Both the position numbers and the translations under genes were made by a program. Below the pieces are notes generated by a model. It saw only the letters and a list, made by a program, of their open reading frames with translations, did not search any database and was not told where the DNA came from. Shown here piece after piece: positions 13,770-26,335 of a stretch of 64,000 nt of DNA. The stretch is from Anas platyrhynchos. Taxonomy: Eukaryota; Chordata; Aves; Anseriformes; Anatidae. Where the stretch lies: NCBI RefSeq assembly GCF_047663525.1, contig NC_092592.1:21194501-21258500 (forward strand). Reading direction: 5' to 3'. How positions within the stretch are numbered: position 1 is the stretch's first letter; every line of letters starts with the position of its first letter.

Positions 13770-14035
13770 ACACGGATCGATCCACAAGCCGCCCCGATGT
13801 TCTCCACTTCTGATTGCTACATTTTTTGTGACAAATTGATAAACTGCATCTCCACTCAGTTAAAGATTTGATCTCGCTCTCTTAATCCGCTATCAATAAG
13901 ATATTAATCGTGCACCCGACCCGTTCTGTTCCTCGTCTGCCTGCAAATCCAATAATCATTTCAGAATTCACAGCCGAGTGGGGCACTCCCTTCAAACAAT
14001 TAATTTCAGGGGAGTCTCATTTATTTTCCCTGTAA
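13770..14035. promoter_or_regulatory. Candidate conserved non-coding element with OTX-type site
   Basis: Contains the palindrome GGATCGATCC (13774-13783), AAATTGATAAAC, AAAGATTTGATC (TCF-like), CTTAATCCGC (TAATCC, bicoid/OTX class), TATCAATAAGATATTAATCG, CCAATAATCATT and AACAATTAATTT. It is one of the densest homeodomain-word clusters in the window, and CpGs persist in AT-rich sequence. Confidence 0.4.
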
Positions 14036-15379
14036 CCCTCTCCCCTCAAACCCTCTGCTGCTTGCCTGGCTGTCCCCTTCTCTCTCTCTCCCTCCCCCCC
14101 TTCCTTCCCCAATTTACACACTTCCTAGCTGAAACTCCTGCTCAGCACAGACAGGAGGTGGGAGTGCAACTTACACTGGGAGCCTGAGAGATCCTGCTCA
14201 ACTCCCTTCCATTTGCTGCTCCACAGAGCCGATTAAACACCCCCTTACCCATCCCCCAGACATCTCTAAAGGTGAGAGCCAAATCCACCCCTTAGCTAAC
14301 ATCCTGTGCTTGGAGACAGTGTGAGGAAGGGAGCCACAGCCCAGTCTGCGTGGGAAGGTGGTGAATCGGTATAGAACCACCTCGCTGGGGACTGGGGCTC
14401 CAGGCATGAGCTGTGTGCACTCATCAGCCACAGCCACAAGCAGGATGCAGGGGTAAGCCTCCAGCTGCACCCCAGGCTGTTTTCCTTTTCCTGTTCCAAC
14501 AGCTTCTGCACAAACATGCTGCCAGAGTGGGCAGAGAGCCCATGGACACACTGACCCAGGCACAGGGTCAGTGGCATCCCGCAGACTGAAGGGAGAGTTC
14601 CCATGGCATCGCCTTTGTGCCATGAGTGGCAGTGCCCATGCAAGCAATGGGTTTGTCCATGCCCAGAATCAAGTTGTTTCAGGGCAGCCCAGGTAAAGGC
14701 CAGTTGGGTGAAAAGTCTCTGTGTGGGCCATGAGGAAAGATGAACTGATGACAACCAAGTTTTATCCACATGTCCTTAACATCTCCTAATAGACCACACT
14801 CCTATCTGTGTGCTTCTTGATTTGACTTTAGAGCATTTATCTTCTCCCTGCTGTCTGCAGGAGAACCAGACTAGGAATCCAGGACACCAGCTGTGCTCTG
14901 AGGCAGGCTCTTATTGCACTGTCCCTTCCTTGTCCAGCCCCTGCTGGCATTGCATCTCAACGGCCAGCACATTTCAGGTGGTGCTGGTAGGTGAATGAAT
15001 CTGTGCAATATTTATAGCCGTGACTTGTGTGAAGGCCAGATACATAAATTAGCACAGTTTGTGCCCAAAACTTGCTACCATAAGTGCTTGAGACCAAACG
15101 GAGGTAAAAGGTTGCAGAGAGCATGACAGAACATGCAAAGTCTTTAATTATCCATGCAACAAATACTAGGGAAAAGCCCAAATAAGTTTCTTTGACTGTC
15201 TAAGATGTGTATCTTTTGCTTCACCCTCTTCCTCATCTCCCCCCTTTACCTCAAAACCCGCAGGAGGCAGAAGCACTGTGAGCAGAGACAGGAAGGACTG
15301 GGACAGCGGAGCTGTCGCTGGCAATATCCACTGTCAGCATCGGCAGGAAGGCCGGAGGAAAGAGCGTCTCTGCTCCTGT
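14036..15379. other. Intergenic, unique sequence
   Basis: Pyrimidine-rich at 14040-14110; otherwise no gene, repeat or special structure recognised. Confidence 0.55.
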
Positions 15380-16060
15380 GCTGGGACAAGAGCAGGGCTC
15401 TGACAAGCTCTTTAAGCTCCCTAGGCTCCAGAAAATGCTGCGCAAAGTGTTTTAGCAACAAAAGTCTTGAGAAGAACAAACACTCTAATCCCTTAATGAG
15501 CCTGCTGATCCCCCATCTTGGCTCTGGCTTCTCTAAAGAGCCACACGCTCCCCCCCTCCCCGGCCCCAGCCCCTCCGGAGCAGCCTGCCGCGGCCGCCTC
15601 AGAACCGATTCAAGGTGCTCTTCGGGTCCAATCCAATTACCCTGCGTCCTGCTGGGCGGCCCCACAGGCCGACGGCTCTTTCAGGGCTGAGTCTTATGGC
15701 CTGTTAATCCTCCCCTCATTAAGAGACCTTGTTCCTCCCTCCTCAGAGATGGAAAAAAAAATAAATCACCACAAAACCCACGCTGGGAAAAGTTTATATA
15801 ACAGAGCCCCAAAGCAGAGCATGAATGCTGGTCCACAAGCTCTGGGGGTGTCTCTGCCTTCTACTGCCCCCAAATGCAGAGCCCCCCATGGGACCTGGCT
15901 CATGGGTGAGAAAGACAGGCAGGCAGCAAGCCCTCATGCTGTTGTTGCACCATGGCTTTATTGGCTTCCCTTTAATGGGCCTGTCATTAAGCCAAGAGGA
16001 AGCCGGGTGGGAGGGTTCCCATAAAACGAAGGCCTCACATCTAACGAATGCAGCACCCGG
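15380..16060. promoter_or_regulatory. Candidate conserved non-coding cluster
   Basis: Scattered words TTTAGCAACAAAAG, CTCTAATCCCTTAATGAG, CCAATCCAATTACCC, GTTAATCCTCCCCTCATTAA and, further right, TTTAATGGGCCTGTCATTAA. Three TAATCC motifs occur within 250 bp. The GC-rich centre (15545-15665) carries CpGs. Confidence 0.3.
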
Positions 16061-19000
16061 GGGGAAAGGACACAGAAGCAGCAGTTGTAGTTGGTCACGC
16101 AGGACTGAGCTGGCCTTCCACAGCCTGGCAAGGACAGGGTCCCTCCTCGCTGGGAGAGGAAATGTCGGAGCAGCCCCCTCTGCCATCCACCACTCTGGTC
16201 CCACACATGCGGGAGTGACCGAGGTCCCCAACCCAGAGGGTGGCTGTTAGCACCACTGGCGAGCCCTCCTCAACACTTAGCTGGAGGGATGAGCCGGAGC
16301 TCAGTCAGCTGCAACCACCTCACAGCACACATGCTATGCTGCCTTCCTTGGGGTGATGCTGCTTCTGTCTCTTTTGCTTCCTCCTGTCCTGAGGATGCAA
16401 TCACAAAACACATTATTTTCCCTCCAGTTGCTCATGCTATCTAAAGTCTGACCAGCTCAGGTTTGAATCCACCAGTCCTACTGTAGCCACTGCTACAATT
16501 GCCAGTGCTTATCAGCCCATCGTTAGGGTGTAGTGGAAACCAGAACCACTCCTCTTCCACAGGAGGAGCCATGTATGTGTAAGCCAGTCACTCCCTGCAG
16601 CAGATGTCTTCAACTCACCCTGTTCTGCAGAGCACTGAGGAAATATGGTAATGCCAAGAAAATACTTAACCACCAGCATTTTCCAAAATAAATTGTAATT
16701 CTGATCGTCACTGTCTGGTAAGCTGGTTTATATCCCCAACAGCACATCAGAAAGCAGAATTTCAGTCCCAAGTCCAAGGGGATTAAAAACATTGGTGAGG
16801 ACAGAGACAGTCCTGGGATGTTTATATATGTGGGTAGAAGACAATAACAAAGAGTTAGGATACCAGCAGAGAGTTCTCTCTAAAGATAAGGAGATGGAAA
16901 TCAAGTAGAATGAAATTAAGGAATAAACTTCCTGGCAGCAAGATCCACTAGGAATCTTCACTATTTAAAGCTTTTGAAGATTGCACTGAGGATAAAAAGA
17001 CTATAGGGAATATTTTGGTGCCAGAAGAGCCTGAGCAGATGTTGTAGCACAATAGGTAGCACAGGGCTTGGGGAACCACAGTTTTGTTCTTAGTCCTGAT
17101 GGCAGCTCACAGTACAGCCTCACTGCATCCCTCCTACTGTCTATACATGGAAGTCTTTCACTACATTTTGCCCAGCTAGCCAGGAACTCACTTAGAGGTA
17201 ACATAAGCATCATGACTTCTGTCCCCAGGTGAATGATGGTGAATGATAGTTCCTCGAATTCTTCTCAGAAGAGACCATGAGGTTTTCTCAAGGTTTTGTC
17301 ATGGTGGGAAATTGGAGCATTGACTTACTGAGAATTTTCACAGTTGGTATCTCAATTTTTTTCTTGTAAGACAGTCAGCAGGGAGTGAACATATTTAGCT
17401 GGAAACTGCATTTTTCAGCAGAGTTTTGTTTTGATTTTGGGGGGCAGAAGGAAAGTTTTTAATTTTTTTTTCCCCTCCCTGGCAGAAAAATTCCTTACCA
17501 GTCTGTCACAGGCCCCAGGGAGGTGAACTGCATGATCTAATTGGGCATTATCTCAGTCTTCTCCAATTTCTCTCCTGTCACACAGTCTGCTTTTTGACCT
17601 ATGCCAAGAGAAACAACGTTGGCATGCATCCTTTTTGGCTTTGACAGAGCCTGTTTCTGCTCAGCTCTCTTCCACAAATTCTTTCTAGTTATGCCATCTC
17701 ATCCATTCACTTTGCACTTGCACATTTAACACCATAATTACAACAGACAAGATTAGAAATCAAACTCACCTTTTCCCATCTAGTGCTGTTTGTTTCTTGC
17801 TCATTGTACTTCCTTCAATAGGGCCAGTGAAACTCAGCCAGTCCAGGTCACTTTTTGTTAACAGTCAGGTTCATTTTTCATCCTTTCTTACTGAACCCGG
17901 CCATCTGCAGACAACTACTTTGCTCAAGAACTTGGTCTCTCTCTGCCCAACGTTTGTCTGCCATCAACTGATAATTCTCCTCCATCTATTGTTTGAAACT
18001 GTTTGCTAAATCAATTCTGTGAATTATTCAAACTATCCTGGTCAGCCTTGTCTGGATTTAAAGGTCACACACTCCATTTCTTTCCTTCTGGGTCTTCAGT
18101 CACTTTTAAAGTCAGGTATTGGGTGAAAATCCTGGAGTTATTGAAATAAAATTATTTTCAAATAGTTCCCACTAAATTTTACTTAAAAGTACCTTGGTCA
18201 CAAATACACTGACTAGTAAACTCCTGTGCTAGAGCACTATTGGAAAACACACATCTAAGAGAGAAATACTGGGAAAATTTGTTAAAGTTTTTTTCTTGGA
18301 TAGTTACATTCACGGGAAATGCTTTCTGTGTGATGATTGAAATCATTATAGGCTGAGTTCAGTAATGCTACTGCAAACGCAGACCTGGTCCTTTGACACC
18401 ACGCAGAATGCTGAGAGCTCTGGACTTGATCCAGCAACATATTTAAGCACATGAGCAGCTTAAGAAATGAAGTGCATGTTTAAATATCTAGCTAGATCAA
18501 GGCCAAAACATTTGGCATCTCACAGGAGTGCTCCATAAAAATGCTTTTGATTTAAAAAAAAAAAAAAAAGTCTATTTTTCATCATCAAAAAAAAAATAGA
18601 TTAGAAATTACCAACTTCCTTTTTAGATGCCATTTAACATGGTTGTCTAACTTGTTATCAAGCCTTTAACTCTTCTCTCCACGGGCAGTTTTTTAGAGGA
18701 AAGCTTCTTCTCACACATCGTCACTCAGTTACACCACAAAGCTCATTTCTTGCTGAGGTCTTAGCCCAGGAGCCCCCATGGTTCTGACCAGTCTCATCAG
18801 GTTCCTGGAATGAAGGGAAGGTGATATGGAGGACACAAATAGGAAAATACTTGTAATTTACAAGAGGTATTCTCCCAAACATTGTCTGTAGCAGAACATC
18901 AAGGGCTGGAAAAGATTTGTAGGTCAGTTGCTCATGTTTAAGCCAGACTTGCTCTCTCTCTTTGTCAAGCAATTACTTGCACTGTGGTTAGCACAGGAGA

Positions 19001-19369
19001 CTGTGAGATAGAGATCAGAGCCCTCTGTGCTAGCTACCAGCATGAACGCAGAGTTACTGTCCCACAGGCCTTCTGCCTAAATAATGTCCCACAGCAAACA
19101 CTGTAAGAGTAAAATGAGTCTCTCCATCGGGCACAGCGAACAGTTCTCATGTCTCTCTTTCCAGAAGAAGTTACTTACTACAGGACTGGGAAGATCCCTT
19201 CCTTCTCAATTGAAACAACTCCCCACGGGTTTAATGGAGTTGACATCAGGGCTACCTTCACCAGCCTAGCCCAGTACCTAGCCACTGGGGACACTGGGAG
19301 TCCATGGGGGCAGGGAGGTACACCGGTATCTCCCAGAATGGATAGATCAAGAGGAAGTCAAGTCAAGCT
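16061..19369. other. Intergenic, unique, with one palindromic repeat
   Basis: Mostly featureless. Contains the repeat at 18425-18501, an A tract at 18554-18569 and a 10-bp tandem GGTGAATGAT at 17229-17248. Confidence 0.55.
18425..18501. repeat. Palindromic ancient interspersed repeat (MITE-like)
   Basis: The left arm 18425-18449 and the reverse complement of 18477-18501 match at 21 of 25 bases, with a spacer of 27 bp. The words (GATCCAGCAA, TTTAAGCACATG, TAGATCAAGGCC) resemble a common old amniote repeat with a TTAAGCAYATG motif. Family name not assigned. Confidence 0.5.
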
Positions 19370-20235
19370 CGATGGCCTTTTACTGAATCCTCCCTCTCGG
19401 AGCCATAAATAGCTCTTTCTGTGGCGACCCTTCGCCTCCCACAGCCCTTCCCCACCTCCACCCCCTCCCCAGCACAGGCTGCTCCTTGCCCTCTGCAGAT
19501 CATTGTCTCCCTGCTAATTGCCCTGTCTAAGAGGAACAGGTCAGCAGCTTCAGGTGAGAGCCAAAGAGAGCTGTTAATAAGTAAATGATAAAAAAGAAAA
19601 AGAAGGAAAAAAAAAAAGTTACAGAATGAGCTTGTTTCTTGCCAGGATTTGACTTGAAATTTGGCACCAGGAGAGTCCTGTTGCAAAAGGGCTAGAGCTC
19701 TTTGTCTCCCCTTGACCCAAAACTCTAACAGTAACATGGAACTCAAACCTGGGCCCCCAACTCCAAAAAGCGTGCGTGTGTGCATGCACGTGTGTGTGTT
19801 CTGTGTCTTGCCAGTTCGGAGTCAGCTTGGAGCCCTTGGAGCCACTCTGCGGGGCTGTGTCTATGTTACGAAATAAAACAAAACCTGGAAGCAATGTGCC
19901 CCCAGATCATCCATGCTGTTTAATTAACTACAGGCTCCCTGGCTTGGAAATACGTCAGTGTGAGGCAGTACCTGGCCCTGGTCTGAGGAACAGTGTGTGC
20001 CACGAGCCAGTCCCCCTAGATAGTATGGACAAAACCTCCGGCCCCACACCAGCGTGCCCCACACCCCTGGGCATTGCCACGGGCCACATCACAGGGCGTG
20101 CAACACACGTACTATTTTTGCCACAAAACACCGCTCTGGTGACTGCTGTACACTTTTCTTGCTATTTCAGTCTTTTCTGGACTGATATAAAAACTCCATG
20201 TGAGAAGTAATAACTCCGCTGCAATACCAAAGAGG
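19370..20235. promoter_or_regulatory. Candidate conserved non-coding cluster
   Basis: Contains GCCATAAATAGC, CTGCTAATTGCCC, GTTAATAAGTAAATGATAAA and GCTGTTTAATTAACTAC (19916-19932), plus a TACGTCAGTG CRE-like word near 19952. A GT-rich tract with TGCATGCACG lies at 19770-19800. Evidence is compositional only. Confidence 0.25.
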
Positions 20236-21184
20236 ATGCCTAGGGCTGGCTGGTGCGTGGTCTGTGTATGGCCAGACAGCGCTGCTTGGTCTGTGAGCTG
20301 GGGAACAACTCCTGCCTGTTACATTTGTCCATGGACTGTGGTTACCAAACACTTTTCTGACAGCTGGGCCTGGTGTGGACCCCATCATACTCTGGAGAGG
20401 ATGTTTCCCAGGACATGTTGGAGAAGTGCAGGAGGATACCTCTGACACAGGGAGACCCTTGAGCAGACTCGTTCCCAGCAGCAGCCATCAGCTAGATGGC
20501 TCAAATTCCCCTTAGACCACCACCTTGGGCTCTCATCCTGCTCGTAGGAGATGCTGTGGCTCCTGTCCCTCTCTGGGGCATAGTTCCTCCTGGTCCTGCC
20601 CCATCCCAGGAGGAGGAGCTGCGGGGTGATGGCCAGACTCCTCCACTCCCACCCATGTGAGCCTAACCCTGTGGGGTCTCGTATGCCTTTGAAACCCGAG
20701 TTGTGTTGATGGATATATTTGCTGGGTGCCTCCCGTCTCTCCCAGGCTCAGCCTGCCCTGTCTGGAGGTTCTGTGAGGGAGAGGGGTCTGGAGTTTAAGA
20801 GCGTTATTGTTACCGGAGGAAGGAATTTTCGGTCCTATAAATCAGAGGCAGGCAGCAGTAGGGCCAGCATACTTGGACTGTGTGAACAAACTTCATTTCC
20901 TGGGAGACTGGCCTTCAATCACCCTCTGTCATACTCCACTGATCAGAGGTGGACATGAGAGGAGTTCATTAAGGTGGAAGAAAAATAATATAATAGGTCC
21001 TCCCCATGCATGCACTATTCCCGACCCCTGGGGGTGGCAAGACACCCCTTTGCTGTGCTGAGATCCAAAACACACACACACACAAGGAGCCACTCACCCT
21101 GAATCTGCTGGTATTCCTCTCCCTAAGCAAATTTCCTTCTAAAAATGGACACCTTGAGCATACCTCGAGGTTTTTTTTCTGGCT
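20236..21184. other. Intergenic with short CA repeat
   Basis: CA repeat at 21069-21084. GCGTTATTGTTACCGGAGG and CCTATAAATCAGAG near 20800-20850 may be an additional small element. No exon seen. Confidence 0.45.
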
Positions 21185-21400
21185 ACTTTTCAGATGAACT
21201 CAGTTCCACCGTCTGTTGACTCGCTTTGTAATTCTTGGCTGCACTCTGCCGGAGAAGGATCGGGCCCAGCGCTCGGTGCAAAAGGAATTGACAATTTGCC
21301 GAGCAAAACAGAAAGCTCAAAGCTCTCCTTGTTGATTTTGTTTCCTGGCTTTACAAGTGGATGGATCAACTTTTTATTTTTTGATTTTTGAAGGGGTATG
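21185..21400. promoter_or_regulatory. Candidate conserved non-coding element
   Basis: Repeat-free block with CpG-bearing words (CTGCCGGAGAAGGATCGGGC, CAGCGCTCGGTGC) next to AATTGACAATTTGCC, TCAAAGCTC and a T-rich end (CTTTTTATTTTTTGATTTTTG). Good candidate for a vertebrate-conserved enhancer. Confidence 0.35.
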
Positions 21401-21791
21401 TCCACTCCTGTTTCTCTTCACCTTCCTGCAGCCCTATTGATTTTGAAAATGACCATAATTAGGAGAAGGGGAGAGAATGAGAATAAGTGAAAGTATAAAA
21501 ATCAAATACAATGAATGGAAACAGAAAATATTTTAAGCAAAGGATATGGAAAACAATTTCCAAAGGAGACAATTGTTTAGGAAATATTTTTTATTTTCAG
21601 GAACAAATAGCGGGACAACATTCTGTATGCTCTTTCTTAAGAAAAGAGCTCTGCAGAGGCCCAACATGCTGAGCTGCTGCCTGCTATGCACTGGTGCAGA
21701 GGTGACAGCAAGCAGAACAAAAACTCTGCAGACTTCTGAGCTCAGGTGGGCTGGTGGCATCCAAGTTGTATGCTTTTTACGAAAAACACAA

Positions 21792-21830
<39 letters not shown>

Positions 21831-22999
21831 CTTTTTTTGATGACTTTGAAAAGCCTTTTCTTAGCAGTTCTTATGTTGTGGTTGCAGCCAGGCAGGTGAG
21901 GGAGCAGAAGCAGAAGTTTCAGCAACTGTCACCTTTATATCCAGTGCCTTGATTCCCGTGGACATCTAGAAGCACCAAATCTACCCAGAAGGAAACAAGA
22001 GAAGGGTTTGGCATGACCTTGTCTTGAACAGACAATCCCAGAAAGCACAAGGCTGGGGAGCACACTGTGGAGCAGGAACTCCTGCTCGTGTCTGACTTCA
22101 CATGGCAGCATCTCGCCTTCCTTGTGTTTGTGCACATCAGCGGTGGCGGCTACCCATGGCAGAAGGATTCCTTCAGCCTCTGGGGTCCAGGGAAAGCAGA
22201 AAGGTGGTAAGCCTGCAGTGCAATGATTCAGTGCATCCTCTCTGAAGATTGTACCAAGGAAACTCCTTTCCTTGTGATCTCTCTTGAGAGACGCGGTCAC
22301 CAAGTAGTATTTAATCATCCCAGAAAATGTTGTAGGATATTCTCAGTGGGTTTTTGAGTAACTTCTGAGTTAGTAGGGACACTTACTGCATAGAAAACAG
22401 GACTGCCTTGTTACCAAAGTCTTCTCCAGAGAGCTTGATCAGACATTTCAGTGGCACTTAATGAATATTCAATGAAGGATTTTGCATGCCTCCCAGATGA
22501 AAGAGGTTGCTGGAAAACAGAACTATGGGAAGACTTTTCCACCCTTGCTGTTCATCACCAGACAGGCTCTTTGCAAACCTATCTTTTTATTTTGCAAAAT
22601 CTTTCTGACCAAATTTTTACACTAATACCTAAACTGCCAGCTGTGCTGTTGTTAGTGGATGTACATCTCTGTTGGCTTCAATGCTGTTTAGCATATTAAA
22701 ATAAAATTAAAGAAAATTTCACTGAGTTATTGAGAAATCCCAGAGAACAAGGATGAAGGAAATCCAAGCTTCGCTGGACTGAAAAGCAAAAGAAATAGAA
22801 AACTGAGCTACAAAGCTAAGGCAATTGCTGCAGCAGGGGCGAGGAGCGTACAATACTGGTGATGCATGGGGGTACACCAGCTGGGGTGAAGGGAATATGA
22901 CTGGAGATGTCCAAGGATGCTGTCAGAAGAAAGACACTATACGAATGAGGTGTACCCTATACCCAAACATAGCTATATGCCCTAGCCCACTCCCACTAC
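21401..22999. other. Intergenic with A30 tract
   Basis: A run of 30 A at 21794-21823 preceded by AATA could be the tail of a retroposed sequence, but no parent or target-site duplication was recognised. Otherwise unique. Confidence 0.5.
21794..21823. repeat. A30 homopolymer
   Basis: Thirty A residues; no retroposon body identified upstream. Confidence 0.95.
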
Positions 23000-23150
23000 A
23001 TCAGGGCTCTGTTTGGGTCATTAGTGCTTGTTTTAATTTATTTAGCCAATTTTATCGCTGGAAACACACGGTGATTTACAACCTTTCCTGAGTGCACAGA
23101 TTAATAAGCCTTCTCCTCACTTCCCCTAGAGACAATTAGCACGTAGCCAT
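23000..23150. promoter_or_regulatory. Candidate conserved non-coding element
   Basis: GGGTCATTAGTGC, TTTTAATTTATTTAGCCAATTTTATCGC, GGTGATTTACAACC, CAGATTAATAAGCC and GACAATTAGCACG: five homeodomain-type words in 150 bp. Confidence 0.35.
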
Positions 23151-24600
23151 GATGGGAAATGACTATGAGGAACATGCTGGCAATATGCTGAGAGAGCGAG
23201 ACATCAGGCTGAATTCTGCCTACAGACAAGGTCACTTAAAAGCCACCACCCGTGCTCAAACCCCCACCTGGAGAGAAGAGCCTTCCCCATCGTGGGGCTG
23301 GGCACAAAACACAAAACAAAACAGACTGAAGATCTCTCTAGGCACATCTGGCTGCAGGACACAGAGCTTGGATGCATAGTCTAGCCAGGGAGCTGTCATC
23401 TACTGTCCAGAAAGAGCTGGAGTCCCCAGCCTCCTGCCTGTTATGTTATAGTTTTTGTGTGTGCCCACGAAGCCCCTTCTGCCTGCATAGGCTGCTCCCA
23501 CTCTCTGAGAGACGAGTGGTTCTGTACCGTGTCCTGCCAGCATATGGGCTGTGTGGATGGACAAGGCAAGCACGCAGTGTGGGGCTTAAATCCCCGAACA
23601 TCGAGGTAGGCGGGGGGAAGAGGAGGGTTGAAGGGGCCTTTCTGAGGGCCACCAAATCAAAATCAAAAAGAAATTTGTCTGTGTGCCTATGACACCTGGT
23701 CCACCAGCTCCTCTCGCACTGCCAGGCAGCTCCCTCTTTGTAAGCACTCTTAAACACCTGGATTTTAAAACTGGCACCAAGTATTTAAATTCACTCTTTC
23801 AAAATGTAAGGGAAGAGAGGTAGCAAGAATAGGCTGGCAGCTTCCTCACATTTCCACCTGTGTATTTTTTTTTAGCTTTCTCAAACTTTTTTTTTCTCCC
23901 CAGTTCTGAGAAGTCAAAAATACTTTTGTTCTTTAAAACAGAATAAAATCCAGATTTTGAGGGAGAAAAATTTAGAAAATATTATTCAAAATTTTAGTAA
24001 ACTCTCTGTCCTTTTTTTCCCCGCATGTATTTTTAAAATTGCCCTTGACAGATACTTTCCAAAAAAAGGTGAAAACATTAACTCCCACTTTACAAGCAGG
24101 GAAACTGAGTCACATACAGCCATGTGCCCTCTGCCTTCCTGCCAGCTGCAGCTCACAGGTCATTGTGCAATGGTGTAGTCTCCTGAATAACACTACTGTG
24201 GTTGTCCTCTCCCATTCAGGTCCCAGGGACTGTGTTCTCCTGGCAGGTTGTCCATGGCTCTCCATGGAGCTTACTGCCATGGCAAGGCCCACGTGGATGT
24301 CTGCATGGACTGTTTCTGGGACTTACTTCAAGACATCCTCGAGTAAACCAACTTCTCTTCACACTGGGAGTCTGTGCATTCCTGGCAGCATCTCGTCTCA
24401 GCCTACAGCTCTTCTTTCTCATTGCTCAGACCGCCCAGGCTGCTTCCATCCCTGTTCTCCATGGATTTCCCTCTCCCTTCCTGGAGAAGCATTGAGGTCT
24501 GAGGTGGCAGCAGGATTTCAGCCTGTTTCTTGAGCAGGTGATGGGTTGGAGAGGCCGAGAGGAGCGGCTTTTGTGGTATAACCATGCTGGCTGAGTTGTC
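23151..24600. other. Intergenic, with MIR-like fossil
   Basis: Unremarkable except for the SINE remnant at 24085-24120. Confidence 0.5.
24085..24120 (-). repeat. MIR-like SINE remnant
   Basis: CCACTTTACAAGCAGGGAAA then CTGAGTCACA matches the well-known MIR 3'-side pattern (ATTTTACAGATGAGGAAACTGAGGCACA) read on this strand. Old and short. Confidence 0.45.
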
Positions 24601-25195
24601 TCTCCCTCCCCTCTGAACCCAGCCCCGCTGATAGCCATTAGCGGGTGGGAGGCTGGCTCACTCCAGAGAGCCTTTGACATAAAGGGAGTTTTCACCCCAC
24701 CTCTCCATCAATCAAAACTTAAACTTATTTGTGCTTATACACTACTTCTTAAGTAGAGAAAATAAAAACTGGGTTTAGGAGAGTGCAAATATTTAACAAT
24801 AAAAAAAAAAAAACACATTAATTTACCCTTTTTCATTTCTACAGAAGGAACCTTAATGGAGTCACATGACTCTTATTCTAAGTGATAAACCACAGGTCAT
24901 AAAGCACCACTTTATCACTCTGCACAAGCAGTATAAATAACAGCTATTACCCAACCTCACTCCATCTGATAAGCTCAGAGATTTTCTAATATACATTTCT
25001 GATTTTTTAAATAATATTCATGATCATTTCCTCTTGAGCGTTATGAGTCTCTGGCTATGTGGCCCTTGAAACCAGGGCCTGCAAGCCCTTGTACCATCTC
25101 CCTGATTTATGGCCACGTTGGTTGGGACTGACGCCCTAATGAAATCTGTGACACTGCATTAATGGGGCTGTTTGTTACCACTGGAGTTCAGCGGC
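24601..25195. promoter_or_regulatory. Candidate conserved non-coding cluster
   Basis: AGCCATTAGCGGG, CCATCAATCAAAAC, AACACATTAATTTACCC, TCTAATATACATTTC, AAATAATATTCATGATCATTTCC and GCCCTAATGAAATC...GCATTAATGGGG. The AT-rich 24.95-25.16 kb part is strongest. Confidence 0.35.
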
Positions 25196-26335
25196 TGGCC
25201 GTGGTCTCAGAGCTGTGCTCAGGAAGGCACACACAGAGTCTATAAAACCCACCCGGTGGGCAGCAAGCCTGCCCTACCTACACATGCTGGGGCACGGCTC
25301 CACGCAGAGGCTGTCCAGCGAGTGCTGAGAAAAACCCACCGAGGGTGCAAATAGCAGGTCACGGCTCCACACCACAGCTGCGTGAACACCGAGAGCAGGC
25401 GACAAGCTCGGGGTCTTCCCCAGCACCGCAGCTACACACACAGACACACGTCTCTCAAGCGTGTAATTAATACCCAGCCCCCTGTGTGCAGTCATTCAGT
25501 TGCACAAGCCACAGCGAATGTGCACCATCAGATTATCCACTAACAAGCACGTGCGTACGCAGTGTAACCGACACACATCCCTTTCACAGGCTGGAGCTCT
25601 GCAGCCTAAACAGGACATGCGGGTGAGCAGCGGTCACCCCGCGCCTCTCCTCCATCCTGCTGGGGGCTGCTTGCTCTCTGCCTCTAGACCAGAGCAACAG
25701 GACAGTGTGCAAAACGTGCCTGCGGTGCTGCTCCTGTCGGCAGAGACATCGGCATCAAATAGGCACTCGGTTCCCAAGTAAGAAATGGCAGCTAGGAGGG
25801 CAGCTCAAGTCCTCAGTTCAGAAAATCCCAGCCAGTACGCACGCAGCAAAGATCTCATGCGCCCATCGCACAATAAAACATATCTGCAAGAGGGTTATTT
25901 TAATATCAATATGCTGTATTTAGACACATTATCACGAGCTCAGTCTCAAATCTACCATGGCAAACAGAGAGACCACCAGCTGTAAGAAGGGCAGGTCGGT
26001 ACTGCTCCTTGGGCTAGGTAATGGCACAGAATATTTTAACATATGTACATGCTTGAAGATCTGGACCTATCCTCAGCTGGCTGTGGCCATCCATTCCCTT
26101 TTTTGCTCTCAGCGCCCACCACCACACACCTCCTCTTGAGCATTAGTTGTTCCTGTCTGTCTTTGTTTCATTTTTCCTCTGTTAAAACAGCATAGGAAAT
26201 CAAATGCAAAAATTCATGTTCATGAAATGAGGACTTCTATGCAAAAGGCAAAAAAAAAAAAAAAAACAAAAAAAAAAAGCTAGAAGTCAGTATTTGACCT
26301 GAATTCAGCCCTAGGGTAAGGTATCCTAACACTGC
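25196..26335. other. Intergenic
   Basis: TATAAAACCC at 25241 is TATA-like. ATCGCACAATAAAACATATC...GGTTATTTTAATATCAATATGC (25866-25915) could be a small conserved element. Interrupted A tract at 26250-26278. No exon seen. Confidence 0.45.

Noticed and set aside
17040..17100. Another possible tRNA-derived SINE piece
   Set aside because: Words such as TAGCACAATAGG and TTCTTAGTCCTG are suggestive but too diverged to separate from chance.
21781..21823. Processed pseudogene suggested by the A30 tract
   Set aside because: No coding similarity upstream and no target-site duplication recognised.
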